Notes: generated from the sequence alone by a model not told the origin. Positions 38,863 to 47,567 are shown, numbered from the stretch's first letter. The stretch is 64,000 nt of DNA from Pseudoalteromonas sp. XMcav2-N (GCF_024124545.1 NZ_JAMXSF010000014.1:1-64000), one strand, 5' to 3'. A program made the numbers and translations.

Positions 38863-40950
38863 TTACTTAGCAGCTTTTTTCTCTTTCTCTGCTGCAATGA
38901 CTGCGTCAGCAACGTTTGCCGGGCAAGGTGCATAGTGAGAGAATTCCATTGAGAACTGACCACGACCAGACGTGATAGTACGCAGGTGACCAATGTATCC
39001 GAACATTTCAGATAGTGGTACTTCACCTTTGATACGTACGCCAGTTGCGCCAGCTTCCTGGTCTTTGATCATACCACGACGACGGTTAAGGTCACCGATT
39101 ACGTCACCTACGTTGTCTTCTGGAGTGAACACGTCAACCTTCATCACAGGCTCAAGAAGCTGAGGGCCTGCTTTAGGGATTGACTGACGGAATGCGCCTT
39201 TCGCTGCGATTTCGAACGCGATTGCTGATGAGTCAACTGCGTGGAAACCACCGTCGAACAGCTCAACTTCAACGTCTAGTACAGGGAAGCCAGCCAGAAC
39301 ACCTTCGTCCATCATCATCTTGAAGCCTTTCTCAACTGCTGGCCAGAATTCCTTAGGAACGTTACCACCAACAACTGAAGATGAGAAAGTGTAGCCAGAG
39401 TTAGGCTCACCAGGCTTGATGCGGTAGTCGATCTTACCGAACTGACCAGAACCACCAGACTGCTTCTTGTGCGTGTAGCTGTCTTCGATTTCCTGTGTGA
39501 TAGTTTCACGGTAAGCAACCTGAGGCTGACCAACGATTAGGTCTACACCGTAAGTACGCTTAAGGATGTCAACTTTGATGTCCAGGTGAAGCTCACCCAT
39601 ACCTTTAAGGATGGTTTCGCCTGAATCTTCATCAGTTTCAACCTGGAATGACGGATCTTCTGCAACCATCTTACCAATCGCGATACCCATCTTCTCGTTA
39701 CCACCTTTATCTTTAGGTGCTACCGCGATAGAGATTACCGGATCAGGGAAGATCATCGCTTCAAGTGTACATTCGTGCTTAGGATCACACAGCGTGTGAC
39801 CAGTTTGAACGTTCTTCATGCCCACAACCGCGATGATGTCACCCGCTTGTGCTTCAGTCAGTTCGTTACGCTCGTCCGCCTGCATTTCAACCATACGGCC
39901 GATACGCTCTGTTTTACCAGTTGCAGAGTTAAGTACAGTGTCACCTTTTTTCATGCGACCAGAGTAGATACGGATAAAGGTCAGGGCGCCGAAACGGTCA
40001 TCCATGATCTTAAACGCAAGCGCTTTAAGCGGCTCGTCAGCATCTACAGTTGCTACTTCACCAGTAGGCTCACCTGTTTCTGGATCAGTCAGAGGCTGAG
40101 GGTCAACTTCTGTAGGCGCAGGCAGGTAATCAACAACTGCGTCTAGTACCAGCTGAACACCTTTGTTCTTGAACGCTGAACCACAGTAAGTTGGGAAGAA
40201 CGCCAGCTCACGAGTACCTTTACGGATACACTCTTTGATTTGCTCTACAGAAGGCATTTCACCTTCCATATACGCTTCCATCAGGTCGTCGTCTTGCTCA
40301 ACCGCAGTTTCGATCAGCATTTCATGGTACTCTTCAACTTTGTCAACCATGTCTGCTGGAACGTCTTGCACTTCGTAATTTTCTGGAAGACCAGTGTCAT
40401 CCCATACGTATGCTTTCTTAGAAAGTACGTCTACAACACCACAGAACTCGTCTTCGATACCAATTGGCAGCGTCATAACAAGTGGGTTAGCAGCAAGTAC
40501 ATTTTCAACCTGACCTACTACACGGTAGAAGTCTGCACCCATACGGTCAAGCTTGTTTACGAAGATAACACGTGCAACTTCTGATTCATTCGCATAACGC
40601 CAGTTAGTTTCTGACTGAGGCTCAACACCGCCAGATCCACAGAATACACCGATACCACCGTCTAGTACTTTCAGTGAACGATATACTTCAACTGTGAAGT
40701 CAACGTGTCCAGGAGTATCGATAACGTTTAAACGGTGGCCTTTCCACTCACAAGTTACCGCTGCTGATTGGATTGTAATACCACGCTCAGCTTCCTGCTC
40801 CATGAAGTCAGTAGTAGACTCACCGTCATGTACTTCACCCGTTTTGTGGATTTTACCAGTAAGCTTTAGAATACGCTCAGTGGTGGTAGTTTTACCCGCA
40901 TCAACGTGCGCGAAAATACCAATGTTTCTGTATTTCGATAAATCTGCCAT
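38863..40950 (-). CDS. fusA2: Elongation factor G 2 (second EF-G paralogue)
   Basis: A translational GTPase of 695 residues with the five EF-G domains. The P-loop AHVDAGKT is near residue 14, the RGITIQSAA switch I, DTPGH near 79-83, and NKLDR near 133. Sequence and length match the second EF-G found in Vibrio and Pseudoalteromonas rather than the str-operon copy, and no rps or tuf gene flanks it. Whether it serves elongation, recycling or a stress state cannot be told from sequence. ATG 40950; a TATACT box lies about 40 bp upstream. Monocistronic with its own terminator. Confidence 0.9.
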   Translation of the reverse strand: MADLSKYRNIGIFAHVDAGKTTTTERILKLTGKIHKTGEVHDGESTTDFMEQEAERGITIQSAAVTCEWKGHRLNVIDTPGHVDFTVEVYRSLKVLDGGIGVFCGSGGVEPQSETNWRYANESEVARVIFVNKLDRMGADFYRVVGQVENVLAANPLVMTLPIGIEDEFCGVVDVLSKKAYVWDDTGLPENYEVQDVPADMVDKVEEYHEMLIETAVEQDDDLMEAYMEGEMPSVEQIKECIRKGTRELAFFPTYCGSAFKNKGVQLVLDAVVDYLPAPTEVDPQPLTDPETGEPTGEVATVDADEPLKALAFKIMDDRFGALTFIRIYSGRMKKGDTVLNSATGKTERIGRMVEMQADERNELTEAQAGDIIAVVGMKNVQTGHTLCDPKHECTLEAMIFPDPVISIAVAPKDKGGNEKMGIAIGKMVAEDPSFQVETDEDSGETILKGMGELHLDIKVDILKRTYGVDLIVGQPQVAYRETITQEIEDSYTHKKQSGGSGQFGKIDYRIKPGEPNSGYTFSSSVVGGNVPKEFWPAVEKGFKMMMDEGVLAGFPVLDVEVELFDGGFHAVDSSAIAFEIAAKGAFRQSIPKAGPQLLEPVMKVDVFTPEDNVGDVIGDLNRRRGMIKDQEAGATGVRIKGEVPLSEMFGYIGHLRTITSGRGQFSMEFSHYAPCPANVADAVIAAEKEKKAAK

Positions 40951-41283
40951 TGTTTTACTCTATTTAAAGTAGAAAAATTATTCGGCGGGAGTATATCACC
41001 TCTTTAGGCGAACATCATCCTTCACGTCGTCTAAAATGCAATCAATTTGAGAAAAAAGTGGTTTATCGTGGAATGTATTTTGCTTATGGGGCTTTTGTAT
41101 GCTCCAAAACACCGTCAGATAAAGGCTGCCCCTGTTTTAATGGGTAATAAAAGCCCCGCGAATAGCGTAAATAAGTGGCCATTTCGATGACTTAAATGAC
41201 CTGCTTACTCCACTCTTACTTACCCAAATCAGGGGCTAAACGACTCAATACGGTTCAGGCAAAAACGCCTGCCTGCAAGTCAT
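40951..41283. other. Intergenic region upstream of fusA2, no gene seen
   Basis: About 330 bp between the GntP-family permease stop and fusA2 on the minus strand. It must contain the fusA2 promoter (a TATACT candidate at about 40990). A CAGGC/GCCTG hairpin without a T run near 41255-41270 may end the permease transcript. No ORF or repeat with support. Confidence 0.5.
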
Positions 41284-42585
41284 TTAAAACCAAATAAATA
41301 GCCCGAGAATAAGCCCCACACCTAATAATGGAACCAGCACCGTCAGTACCGCTAATGGCCAGTACGCATCCTGATGCTTCTCTCCGCAAATTGCACGAAC
41401 GGTCGTCACAACATAGCCATTGTGTGGCAAGGTATCGAGCGCCCCAGAGCTGATAGCCACCACCCGATGCAGCTGATTTGCATCAACGCCCAAGTCCAGA
41501 TAGTGCGGCGCAACTAAGGGCAACGCAATAGCCTGCCCGCCCGATGCCGATCCCGTCAGTGCCGCGATTACACTCACTGCAATGGCAGCGCCAAGCAGTT
41601 CATTGCCGGGGATACTGGTCATCAGAGCAACAGCTTCATTAAACGCCGGCGTGCCTTTGGCTACCGCGCCAAAGCCCACCACCGCAGCCGTATTCCCGAT
41701 TGCTACCAAAGCGCCGGTAGTGCCAAGATTGACCGCCTGAGATAAATTGCGAAAGTGCTTAAAATTAATCGCTAAAATAGTGAGTACCCCACCCAGCAGA
41801 GCAACGATCAGCGCATTTTGTTGCAGTGCACCATGCAAGGTAAAGGACAATATAAGTACGACCAGTAAAGGTAATAAACCCGTGATTGGATGCGGCAAGC
41901 ACCTCTGAACCTGCTCGGGATCATCCTGGCGGGCCACAAAACTTTCACCGTTCGCCACTGCGCGACGGATCATCCAGCTCAGCAGCATATAACCTAATCC
42001 CGCCATAAAAATGGCTACAACCAGACTCTCCTGCCAGGCTGCATAGGGCGATGTACCCAGGTACTTAATAGGGATCCAGTTTTGGATTTCAGGTGAGCCT
42101 GCAGAGGTCATCGTAAAGGTCACGGAACCAAATGCCAGTACGGCCGGGATAAAGCGCCGGGGCAGATTTGCATCTTTAAACAAACTCAAAGCCATGGGAT
42201 AAACGGAAAAAGCCACGATAAACACACTGACCCCCCCATAAGTCAGTAGCGCGCAAGCCAGTACCACGGCAAGTACCGCGTACTTCATCCCGATTTTGCC
42301 TATCACGTAATGGGCAATGGCATCAGCCGCCCCAGTGTCTTCCATGAACTTGCCAAACAAAGAGCCCAGCAGGAACATCAAAAACCAGGCTTGCAAAAAT
42401 CCGGCAAATCCGGCCATATAAAGAGACACAAAGGGTTGTCCCGAGGTGCCATTGAAAATGGCAATATCACTGGTCAGGGCCACAATCAATGCACACAAGG
42501 GCGCAGCGATAAATAAGTTGACCCCGCGCAGGGTAAGGCCTATCAGTAATGCCAAAGCACCAATTAAGCCAAGCAAACTTAGCAT
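41284..42585 (-). CDS. GntP-family gluconate/organic acid:H+ symporter
   Basis: A 433-residue inner-membrane protein with about 12-13 hydrophobic segments. It resembles the GntP family: an N-terminal LLGLIGALALLIGLTLRG start, YGGVSVFIVAFSVYPMA, a GSASGGQAIALP motif, and the late HNGYVVTTVRAICGE segment. GntP members carry gluconate, lactate-like or hydroxy acids; this substrate is unknown, and no catabolic gene lies beside it. ATG 42585 follows ACAGGAT. Monocistronic, divergent from the next gene. Confidence 0.83.
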   Translation of the reverse strand: MLSLLGLIGALALLIGLTLRGVNLFIAAPLCALIVALTSDIAIFNGTSGQPFVSLYMAGFAGFLQAWFLMFLLGSLFGKFMEDTGAADAIAHYVIGKIGMKYAVLAVVLACALLTYGGVSVFIVAFSVYPMALSLFKDANLPRRFIPAVLAFGSVTFTMTSAGSPEIQNWIPIKYLGTSPYAAWQESLVVAIFMAGLGYMLLSWMIRRAVANGESFVARQDDPEQVQRCLPHPITGLLPLLVVLILSFTLHGALQQNALIVALLGGVLTILAINFKHFRNLSQAVNLGTTGALVAIGNTAAVVGFGAVAKGTPAFNEAVALMTSIPGNELLGAAIAVSVIAALTGSASGGQAIALPLVAPHYLDLGVDANQLHRVVAISSGALDTLPHNGYVVTTVRAICGEKHQDAYWPLAVLTVLVPLLGVGLILGLFIWF

Positions 42586-42714
42586 AAATATCCTGTTTAT
42601 TTTTTGTTATTTAAGGTTAGTTATACGGCAATTTGGCACTGGGATCGAGCACCCATCATGGAATATGTCTGACACATACAGTCGACGGTAAAACAATCAA
42701 TAAGGAGTCTAACA

Positions 42715-43593
42715 ATGCCTAAGCGCCACATCTTTCTCGGTTCGATACTGGCACTCACAACCAGTGTTGCCATTCAGGCATCTGAACGCGCAACCTGGCT
42801 GTGGAAAAAAGGGGGCGACCCGCTGGGTGCTTCCTCTATGATCACCGCACAATCTGAACAACAAACCTTGATTGATTTACTGCAGCAACAGAATATTTCT
42901 GTTGTTTATGGTTCCTACGGGCAATATACATCGACTCACCCTCAGGCCGTCGCACAGTGGAATCAAACACTTGCAACACAGGGGATTCAGTCACACTATT
43001 TGATGGCACAAAACACCTGGGTTTTTCCGAGCAACCATAGCAAGATGCTGAGTAAGTTGCAGACCCGTTTTATCGACTATCAGCACCATGCTGCACCAGA
43101 TGCCGAATTTACGGCGCTTCACCTGGATATAGAGCCCCATGCCCTAAATGAATGGAAGCAAGGCACAGCCCAGTCACGACAGGCTTTGTTGTGGCAACTC
43201 ATTGATACATTTAAAGCAATCAGAGCCTTACTCGATACTCAGGAGATGGCACAGATAAAACTTTATGCTGATATTCCAACCTGGTATGACAGCTCAACCA
43301 ATATCAACTGGCCAGATCGGGGAAGCGCTTTTTTTACGGAACTGGCCAATGTGCTGGATGGTATTTCAATTATGGCCTACGAGCGGGATAGCAGTGATTC
43401 AATCATGAATGCCACAGCTGATGAACGTGCACTGGCCTCGCCAGCATTTTCTGTGAGGCTTGGCGTGGATGTCAGTGAAACCTGGGAAAATCCGGCACAT
43501 TTACACCAGGTCATTAACCAGCTGGAAGCCGCGCAGCAGCGCGTCGATATTCACGATGCCACCGACTACTATTACTGGTTGCAGACTAACTAA
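42715..43593 (+). CDS. Secreted protein of unknown function, possibly TIM-barrel-like
   Basis: I do not recognise a named family. The 292-residue product has a signal peptide (about 1-22, ending IQAS). Motifs such as TALHLDIEPHAL (about 135-147) and DGISIMAYERD (about 220-230) recall the barrel strands of glycosidase-like proteins, where Asp/Glu line the strand ends, but this is only a resemblance. ATG 42715 has AAGGAGT. Its stop overlaps the next convergent gene by 4 bp. Confidence 0.7.
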   Translation: MPKRHIFLGSILALTTSVAIQASERATWLWKKGGDPLGASSMITAQSEQQTLIDLLQQQNISVVYGSYGQYTSTHPQAVAQWNQTLATQGIQSHYLMAQNTWVFPSNHSKMLSKLQTRFIDYQHHAAPDAEFTALHLDIEPHALNEWKQGTAQSRQALLWQLIDTFKAIRALLDTQEMAQIKLYADIPTWYDSSTNINWPDRGSAFFTELANVLDGISIMAYERDSSDSIMNATADERALASPAFSVRLGVDVSETWENPAHLHQVINQLEAAQQRVDIHDATDYYYWLQTN

Positions 43594-44306
43594 AGCTGCG
43601 GTTTTTGCTCACCCTGATGATCGCATGTCAGTGTTACACGCACATGCGATGCCCTGGTCTGTGCCCGCTCTTTACAGTAGTAACCCGCTTTTTGGGTAAA
43701 GTGATGCAGTTCCTGTTCATCATCACGCTGATCCGCATCATTCCAATCTGTCTCATAGGTCACCGAGAATGAGGTGGGGCTGAGCGCGGAAAACTGAAAG
43801 TTGGTGTTCGTTAAACACGTGCTTGGAGATGTATCGTAATTACATGCACTCAAAGGCATACCGACACCAGATTCAGACATGTTCATGACGATGACTAAGT
43901 CAAATACATTTAAGTCGTGTGACGCTAGCTCTTCAGGCGTTACGTCTGTTTCAAGCACCAGAGTTGCAGCATTGTAATTAAACGGGCATCCTTTATCAGC
44001 ATAGTCACAAGGCAACACGTGCGTCTTAGTTGATACCCCAAATGCACCTTTTGACATTGCCTGTTCAAAATCTCGCACTACCTGCCTCTGAAAGCGCTGA
44101 CTTTTGCACGACGCATCAGCGCATTGCGCCCAAAAGCGCAAACGTATCTCTTGTTCTGTACGAGACACAGGTTCAGCATCCAAATAAATCTTGTAGCTCT
44201 GTGAGCCGAATGTAAGCAGCTCAGCTTCTATATCAAAGTACTCTGTCGCAAACACCGGCAGACTAACTGCCGCAATTATGGCTCCCGGTAAGATAATGGT
44301 ATTCAA
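43590..44306 (-). CDS. Secreted protein of unknown function, cysteine-rich
   Basis: Not recognised. The 238-residue product has a signal peptide (about 1-20, ending VFATEY) and seven cysteines after it, several in close pairs (CADASCKS, CDYADKGC), suggesting disulphides in the periplasm or outside. I start it at TTG 44306 because AAGGA lies 9 nt upstream; no ATG gives a signal peptide, and the frame is open to 44351. It is divergent from the triplicated small-RNA locus. Confidence 0.65.
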   Translation of the reverse strand: MNTIILPGAIIAAVSLPVFATEYFDIEAELLTFGSQSYKIYLDAEPVSRTEQEIRLRFWAQCADASCKSQRFQRQVVRDFEQAMSKGAFGVSTKTHVLPCDYADKGCPFNYNAATLVLETDVTPEELASHDLNVFDLVIVMNMSESGVGMPLSACNYDTSPSTCLTNTNFQFSALSPTSFSVTYETDWNDADQRDDEQELHHFTQKAGYYCKERAQTRASHVRVTLTCDHQGEQKPQL

Positions 44307-44421
44307 TTCATAAGTTCCTTTTAACTGTACTAACAAGAAGCAGAGTAACACCTCTCATCATGTTAAAAAAGTGTACATTATGAGTAAATTAATAAAACAC
44401 ATAGTACGAACCAGCAAAAAC

Positions 44422-44477
44422 ACAAATGAGAATTATTTTCAAAAGTAATTGACAGGCACACAAATCTAATTGATAAT
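44422..44477 (+). promoter_or_regulatory. Fur-box and sigma70 promoter of small RNA copy 1
   Basis: A Fur-like 19-mer at 44422-44440 matches 13/19 of GATAATGATAATCATTATC. The promoter is TTGACA (44449-44454), 17 bp, GATAAT (44472-44477). A second partial Fur-like site (TTGATAATCAATCTCAA) overlaps the -10. Repression by iron-loaded Fur is inferred from the box placement. Confidence 0.78.
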
Positions 44478-44483
44478 CAATCT

Positions 44484-44691
44484 CAACAAAGTGACGTGAC
44501 GGTTCATTTTGTTACTCTAATTGTTTCTCGACCCTGAAACGCGTGTTGCGCACGATAACAGCACTGGTTGTTGCTGAGTTACATTGACGCCCCTTGGTGT
44601 AACTCAACAACCGCCTTATATTTTACTTGCTACATTGCTCATATCGGTGACGGTAGATATGAACTCAAAAAGCCCTCCTCAGGGCTTTTTT
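44484..44691 (+). ncRNA. RyhB-like Fur-regulated small RNA, copy 1
   Basis: About 208 nt from the predicted start to the terminator T run. Predicted structure in order: a 5' hairpin (AACAAA with TTTGTT, about 44484-44513); a short hairpin near 44540-44554 (CGTG/CACG); a long hairpin at 44566-44612 (GGTTGTT/AACAACC and GAGTTACA/TGTAACTC) with loop ACGCCCCTT; the unpaired element ACTTGCTACATTGCT (about 44625-44639); a small hairpin CATATC/GATATG; and the terminator. The string ACATTGCTCA also occurs in the core of enterobacterial RyhB. No protein start with ribosome site is seen. Ends and function are inferred. Confidence 0.72.
44667..44691 (+). terminator. Terminator of small RNA copy 1
   Basis: AGCCCT-cctc-AGGGCT stem preceded by AAAA and followed by six T residues. 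Confidence 0.88.
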
Positions 44692-44802
44692 CATTTCCGG
44701 ATTAAAAACAGCTCACTCCAGAGTGCTTTTCTGCACACATCACCTAAAGCACAGCGCTGAAAGATGGCATGACAACGAACTACGTTGAATTCACAGCCCA
44801 AA

Positions 44803-44859
44803 CTAAATGAGAATTATTTTCAAAAAAGAATTGACAGGCACAAAGATCTAATTGATAAT
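44803..44859 (+). promoter_or_regulatory. Fur-box and sigma70 promoter of small RNA copy 2
   Basis: The Fur-like 19-mer at 44803-44821 shares its last 15 bases with the copy 1 site. TTGACA (44831-44836), 17 bp, GATAAT (44854-44859). The same partial Fur-like site overlaps the -10. Confidence 0.78.
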
Positions 44860-44865
44860 CAATCT

Positions 44866-45086
44866 CAACAAAGCGGGATTGACGGCTCACTTTGTTGCAG
44901 TACATATTTTGTTTCTCGACCCTGAAACACGTGATGCACACGTTAACTGCGCAGGTTGCAGGTGAATAACATTAACGCCCCTTAATGTGGTTCACAGGCA
45001 ACTAACTCACTATTTTACTTGCTACATTGCTCATATCGGTGACGGTAGATATGAACACAAAAAAAGCCCTGTACAGGGCTTTTTTT
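44866..45086 (+). ncRNA. RyhB-like Fur-regulated small RNA, copy 2
   Basis: About 221 nt. The 5' hairpin is perfect here (CAACAAAG/CTTTGTTG, 44866-44897). The second hairpin is ACGTG/CACGT near 44928-44943. The long hairpin at 44955-45002 uses different arms from copy 1 (GTTGC/GCAAC and TGAATAACATT/AATGTGGTTCA) but presents the same ACGCCCCTT loop. The 43-bp segment with the RyhB-like core is identical to copy 1. A terminator closes it. Confidence 0.72.
45061..45086 (+). terminator. Terminator of small RNA copy 2
   Basis: AGCCCT-gtac-AGGGCT stem, A run before and T run after. Confidence 0.88.
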
Positions 45087-45124
45087 ATGCCTGAAATTTA
45101 CCAAATTAGCGATCTGCCACTAAC

Positions 45125-45188
45125 GCAAATGATAATTAATTTCAAATGAGTGTTGACAACCGGAAAGATCTAATTGATAATCATTATC
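45125..45188 (+). promoter_or_regulatory. Fur-box and sigma70 promoter of small RNA copy 3
   Basis: The Fur-like 19-mer at 45125-45143 matches 14/19. TTGACA (45153-45158), 17 bp, GATAAT (45176-45181). The second site is an exact GATAATCATTATC palindrome (45176-45188), the last 13 bases of the Fur consensus, and covers the -10 and start point. This copy has the best operator of the three. Confidence 0.82.
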
Positions 45189-45406
45189 AACAAAGCGAGA
45201 TTGACGACTCATTTTGTTGTAGTACTTAATTTGTTTCTCGACTCAGAAGTACGTGTTGCTTACGCACAAAGCTCTGGTTGCAGGTGAAAAGCATTAACGC
45301 CCCTTGATGTGGCTCACAGGCAACCAACTCACTATTTTACTTGCTACATTGCTCATATCGGTGACGGTAGATATGAAATCAAAAAGCCCTGCCCCGGGCT
45401 TTTTTT
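45188..45406 (+). ncRNA. RyhB-like Fur-regulated small RNA, copy 3
   Basis: About 219 nt. Same order as the other copies: 5' hairpin CAACAAA/TTTGTTG (45188-45219), a weaker second hairpin, the long hairpin at 45276-45325 (GGTTGC/GCAACC outer stem, weaker inner stem) with loop ACGCCCCTT, the identical 43-bp core segment, and the terminator. An open frame (GTG 45309) runs through the core into ylqF antisense, but it has no ribosome site and is not kept in copy 1. Confidence 0.72.
45381..45406. terminator. Terminator of small RNA copy 3, shared with ylqF
   Basis: AGCCC/GGGCT stem with a C-rich loop, A run on the left and T run on the right, 30 bp from the convergent ylqF stop, so it can stop both transcripts. 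Confidence 0.85.
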
Positions 45407-45435
45407 ATGCCTGATTTTTGCTCACCCAGCAGGGA

Positions 45436-46389
45436 TTAACGACGATTTTTCCGTGCACGAGCACGACGCTGGCGCTTTTCTTCCTCTTTGGCCGCCTTTT
45501 TCGCTTCTGCCGCCTGACGCAGTTGCGCAACCATTTCTTCCTCTTCATCACGCATTTGCGGGGTTTCCATGGTGATGCGACCTATGATGGCATCGCGGAG
45601 CTCGTTGATTAGGATCTCTGACATTTTGTGCGTATCCACCTGGTTGCCACCACGAATACACCCCCGCTTTCGCCCGGCCATTTCAATAAAGGTCCAGTCG
45701 CACTCAGGCAACTCATCAATTTTATATCGAGCCTGTAAAAGCTGTGGATATGCCTGCAGCAGATATTCGGCGGTGTAACTGGCCACTTCTTCATAGTTGA
45801 TTGCAGTATCACGAATGGCACCGGTTGCAGCAAGGCGATAGCCCGAGTTTTCATTTTCAACTTTTGGCCATAACATGCCCGGTGTATCGTACAGCATTAT
45901 GCCGTCTTCGAGCTTAATGCGCTGCTGGGCTTTCGTCACCGCGGGTTCATTGCCCGTTTTCGCGACGATACGCCCTGCCAGAATATTGATCAGTGTCGAT
46001 TTGCCGACATTAGGAATGCCCATGATCATCGCCTTGAGCTGCTTATCCTGACCGACTTTATGCGGCGCCAGCTTTTTACATAACGCGTTAATACGCTGAA
46101 CGTCATTGCCTTTGTCATGGCCAAATGCCAGGGTTTTCACCCCATCTTCACGTTCAAAATAGTCCATCCAGGCCTGTGTCAGTTCTGGATCGGCCAGATC
46201 GGCTTTGTTCAGGATTTTGATGACCGGCTTGTCGCCACGCAGCTGTGCGACCATAGGGTTTTCACTGCTATAAGGAATGCGGGCGTCCAGTACCTCAATA
46301 ATCACATCCATCTGCGGCATGATCTCTTTGATCTCATTGCGCGCCTTGTTCATATGTCCGGGGAACCACTGGATACCTGTTCTGCTCAT
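45436..46389 (-). CDS. ylqF: Circularly permuted ribosome-biogenesis GTPase YlqF/RbgA
   Basis: Assists late large-subunit assembly. In the 317-residue protein the GTPase motifs are permuted: G4 NKAD at 61-64 comes before G1 GIPNVGKS at 124-131 and G3 DTPG at 168-171. That order defines the YlqF/YawG group. The C-terminal domain ends in a basic, Glu/Lys/Arg-rich tail (RRARARKNRR) likely to bind rRNA. ATG 46389; convergent with the small-RNA locus. Confidence 0.93.
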   Translation of the reverse strand: MSRTGIQWFPGHMNKARNEIKEIMPQMDVIIEVLDARIPYSSENPMVAQLRGDKPVIKILNKADLADPELTQAWMDYFEREDGVKTLAFGHDKGNDVQRINALCKKLAPHKVGQDKQLKAMIMGIPNVGKSTLINILAGRIVAKTGNEPAVTKAQQRIKLEDGIMLYDTPGMLWPKVENENSGYRLAATGAIRDTAINYEEVASYTAEYLLQAYPQLLQARYKIDELPECDWTFIEMAGRKRGCIRGGNQVDTHKMSEILINELRDAIIGRITMETPQMRDEEEEMVAQLRQAAEAKKAAKEEEKRQRRARARKNRR

Positions 46390-46557
46390 CGTTTTCTACC
46401 TTATTAAATCTGCTTGTGTCGGGTTCAATGGCTCGAAAAACACACTATTTAGTTTGCCCAGCCGCACGACACATGAATAACGCATAGTGTACTATAAACC
46501 GCGATATTGGGGATAGAATAAGCAGCCACACATCTCTGGCAGTAAGGAGTATGTATT

Positions 46558-46920
46558 TTGAACGGTAACTGGGCCAGTGCGGCGTTAAAAAGTGTTTTTT
46601 ACACTGGCCTGCTGCTCTTGCTGGGTATGGCGACCCTGATGGTTGATGATTTACTCAGCCCAATGAAAATGGTGGGTTTGCTTACCAGTTTCGCTTTATT
46701 ATCCGCGTTTTACCTTGCTTTCTCTTTGGTCGGCTGGCTCGTCATCGGTTTGCCGGTTCACTGGCTGTGCAGCCGCTATACCCAGGGTCACCTTTTGTAC
46801 TACGCAACTCTGCCAGGGGCTGTTTTACTTCTCACTCTTATCTACAAAGGATCATGGCTATTGCCTGGCTGCGCGCTTGCTCAGGCCTGTCTGTTCCATT
46901 ACCACCTGAATAGTCGCTAG
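46558..46920 (+). CDS. Small integral membrane protein of unknown function
   Basis: A 120-residue hydrophobic protein with three or four membrane helices (about 10-30, 38-62, 80-98, and a short last one). No family recognised. It uses a TTG start at 46558, placed 7 nt after AAGGAGT; the nearby ATG 46551 runs into a stop after five codons. It lies between ylqF (divergent) and yaeQ (same strand, 77 bp gap). Confidence 0.65.
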   Translation: MNGNWASAALKSVFYTGLLLLLGMATLMVDDLLSPMKMVGLLTSFALLSAFYLAFSLVGWLVIGLPVHWLCSRYTQGHLLYYATLPGAVLLLTLIYKGSWLLPGCALAQACLFHYHLNSR

Positions 46921-46997
46921 CGGACATCCACACCACTTTCCCCGTACAAACTGGGCATTTACCGATATAATGGCATTTTTGCTTTATTGGACAGGCA

Positions 46998-47537
46998 ATG
47001 GCACTCAAATCAACTATTTTAAAGGCCAATCTCTCGCTCAGCGATATGGACCGTCATGTATATCAGGACATCAGTGTTACCTTGGCACAACACCCATCGG
47101 AAAACGCCCAGCGTGTGATGGTGCGGCTGCTGGCGTTTGCGCTGGAGTACCAGGACGGACTCAGTTTCAGTAAGGGCCTATGTGTCGAAGATGAGCCGGA
47201 TATCTGGCTGAAAAACTTCAGTGATGAAATTGAACTGTGGCTTAGTGTGGGCTTACCCGAAGAAAAGTGGCTTAAAAAAGCCAGCAATCGTTCTAAACAA
47301 GTGGTACTTTATACCTATGGTGAGAACAATCAGGGCCCATGGTGGCAAAAAAACCAGAACACACTGCGCCAGTACACGAACCTTAAGGTCATCAGCTTGC
47401 CTTACAGCGCCACTAGCGTAATGGCTGAGATGCTAACTCGCACAATGGCCTTGACAGTCACGGTACAGGACGGTGAAATCTGGTTCAGTGATGAACAACA
47501 CAGTGTGCATCTGATCCCGGAAATATTGCAGGGATAA
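46998..47537 (+). CDS. yaeQ: YaeQ-family protein
   Basis: The 179-residue protein begins MALKSTILKANLSLSDMDRH and shows AQHPSENAQRVMVRLLAFAL, FSKGLCVEDEPD and the PD-(D/E)XK-like core of the YaeQ family. YaeQ was once proposed to replace the elongation regulator RfaH; its true role is unclear. ATG 46998; followed after 30 bp by a hydrolase gene on the same strand, likely co-transcribed. Confidence 0.88.
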   Translation: MALKSTILKANLSLSDMDRHVYQDISVTLAQHPSENAQRVMVRLLAFALEYQDGLSFSKGLCVEDEPDIWLKNFSDEIELWLSVGLPEEKWLKKASNRSKQVVLYTYGENNQGPWWQKNQNTLRQYTNLKVISLPYSATSVMAEMLTRTMALTVTVQDGEIWFSDEQHSVHLIPEILQG

Positions 47538-47567
47538 TCTCACCCGGATGCACAAGAGGTAAGCACA

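Larger units (their letters stand above)
44422..45406 (+). repeat. Three tandem diverged copies of a roughly 320-bp promoter-RNA-terminator unit
   Basis: Units start about 381 and 322 bp apart (Fur boxes at 44422, 44803, 45125). The promoter elements, ACGCCCCTT loop, core segment and terminator are kept, while spacers and hairpin arms have diverged. The spacing is irregular and the units are long, so this is gene triplication rather than a CRISPR or REP array. Confidence 0.88.

Noticed and set aside
44422..45406. Tandem repeats as a possible CRISPR array or REP/ERIC cluster
   Set aside because: Units are about 320-380 bp with only three copies, and each contains a promoter and terminator. 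There are no short identical repeats with unique spacers and no cas genes.
45309..45575. An open frame starting at GTG 45309 that runs through the core of small RNA copy 3 and on, antisense to ylqF
   Set aside because: The frame is also open in copy 2, but copy 1 has no start codon in this frame, no copy has a ribosome site, and the frame crosses the terminator. The conserved segment is identical in DNA, so codon-level selection cannot be shown; hairpin covariation favours RNA.
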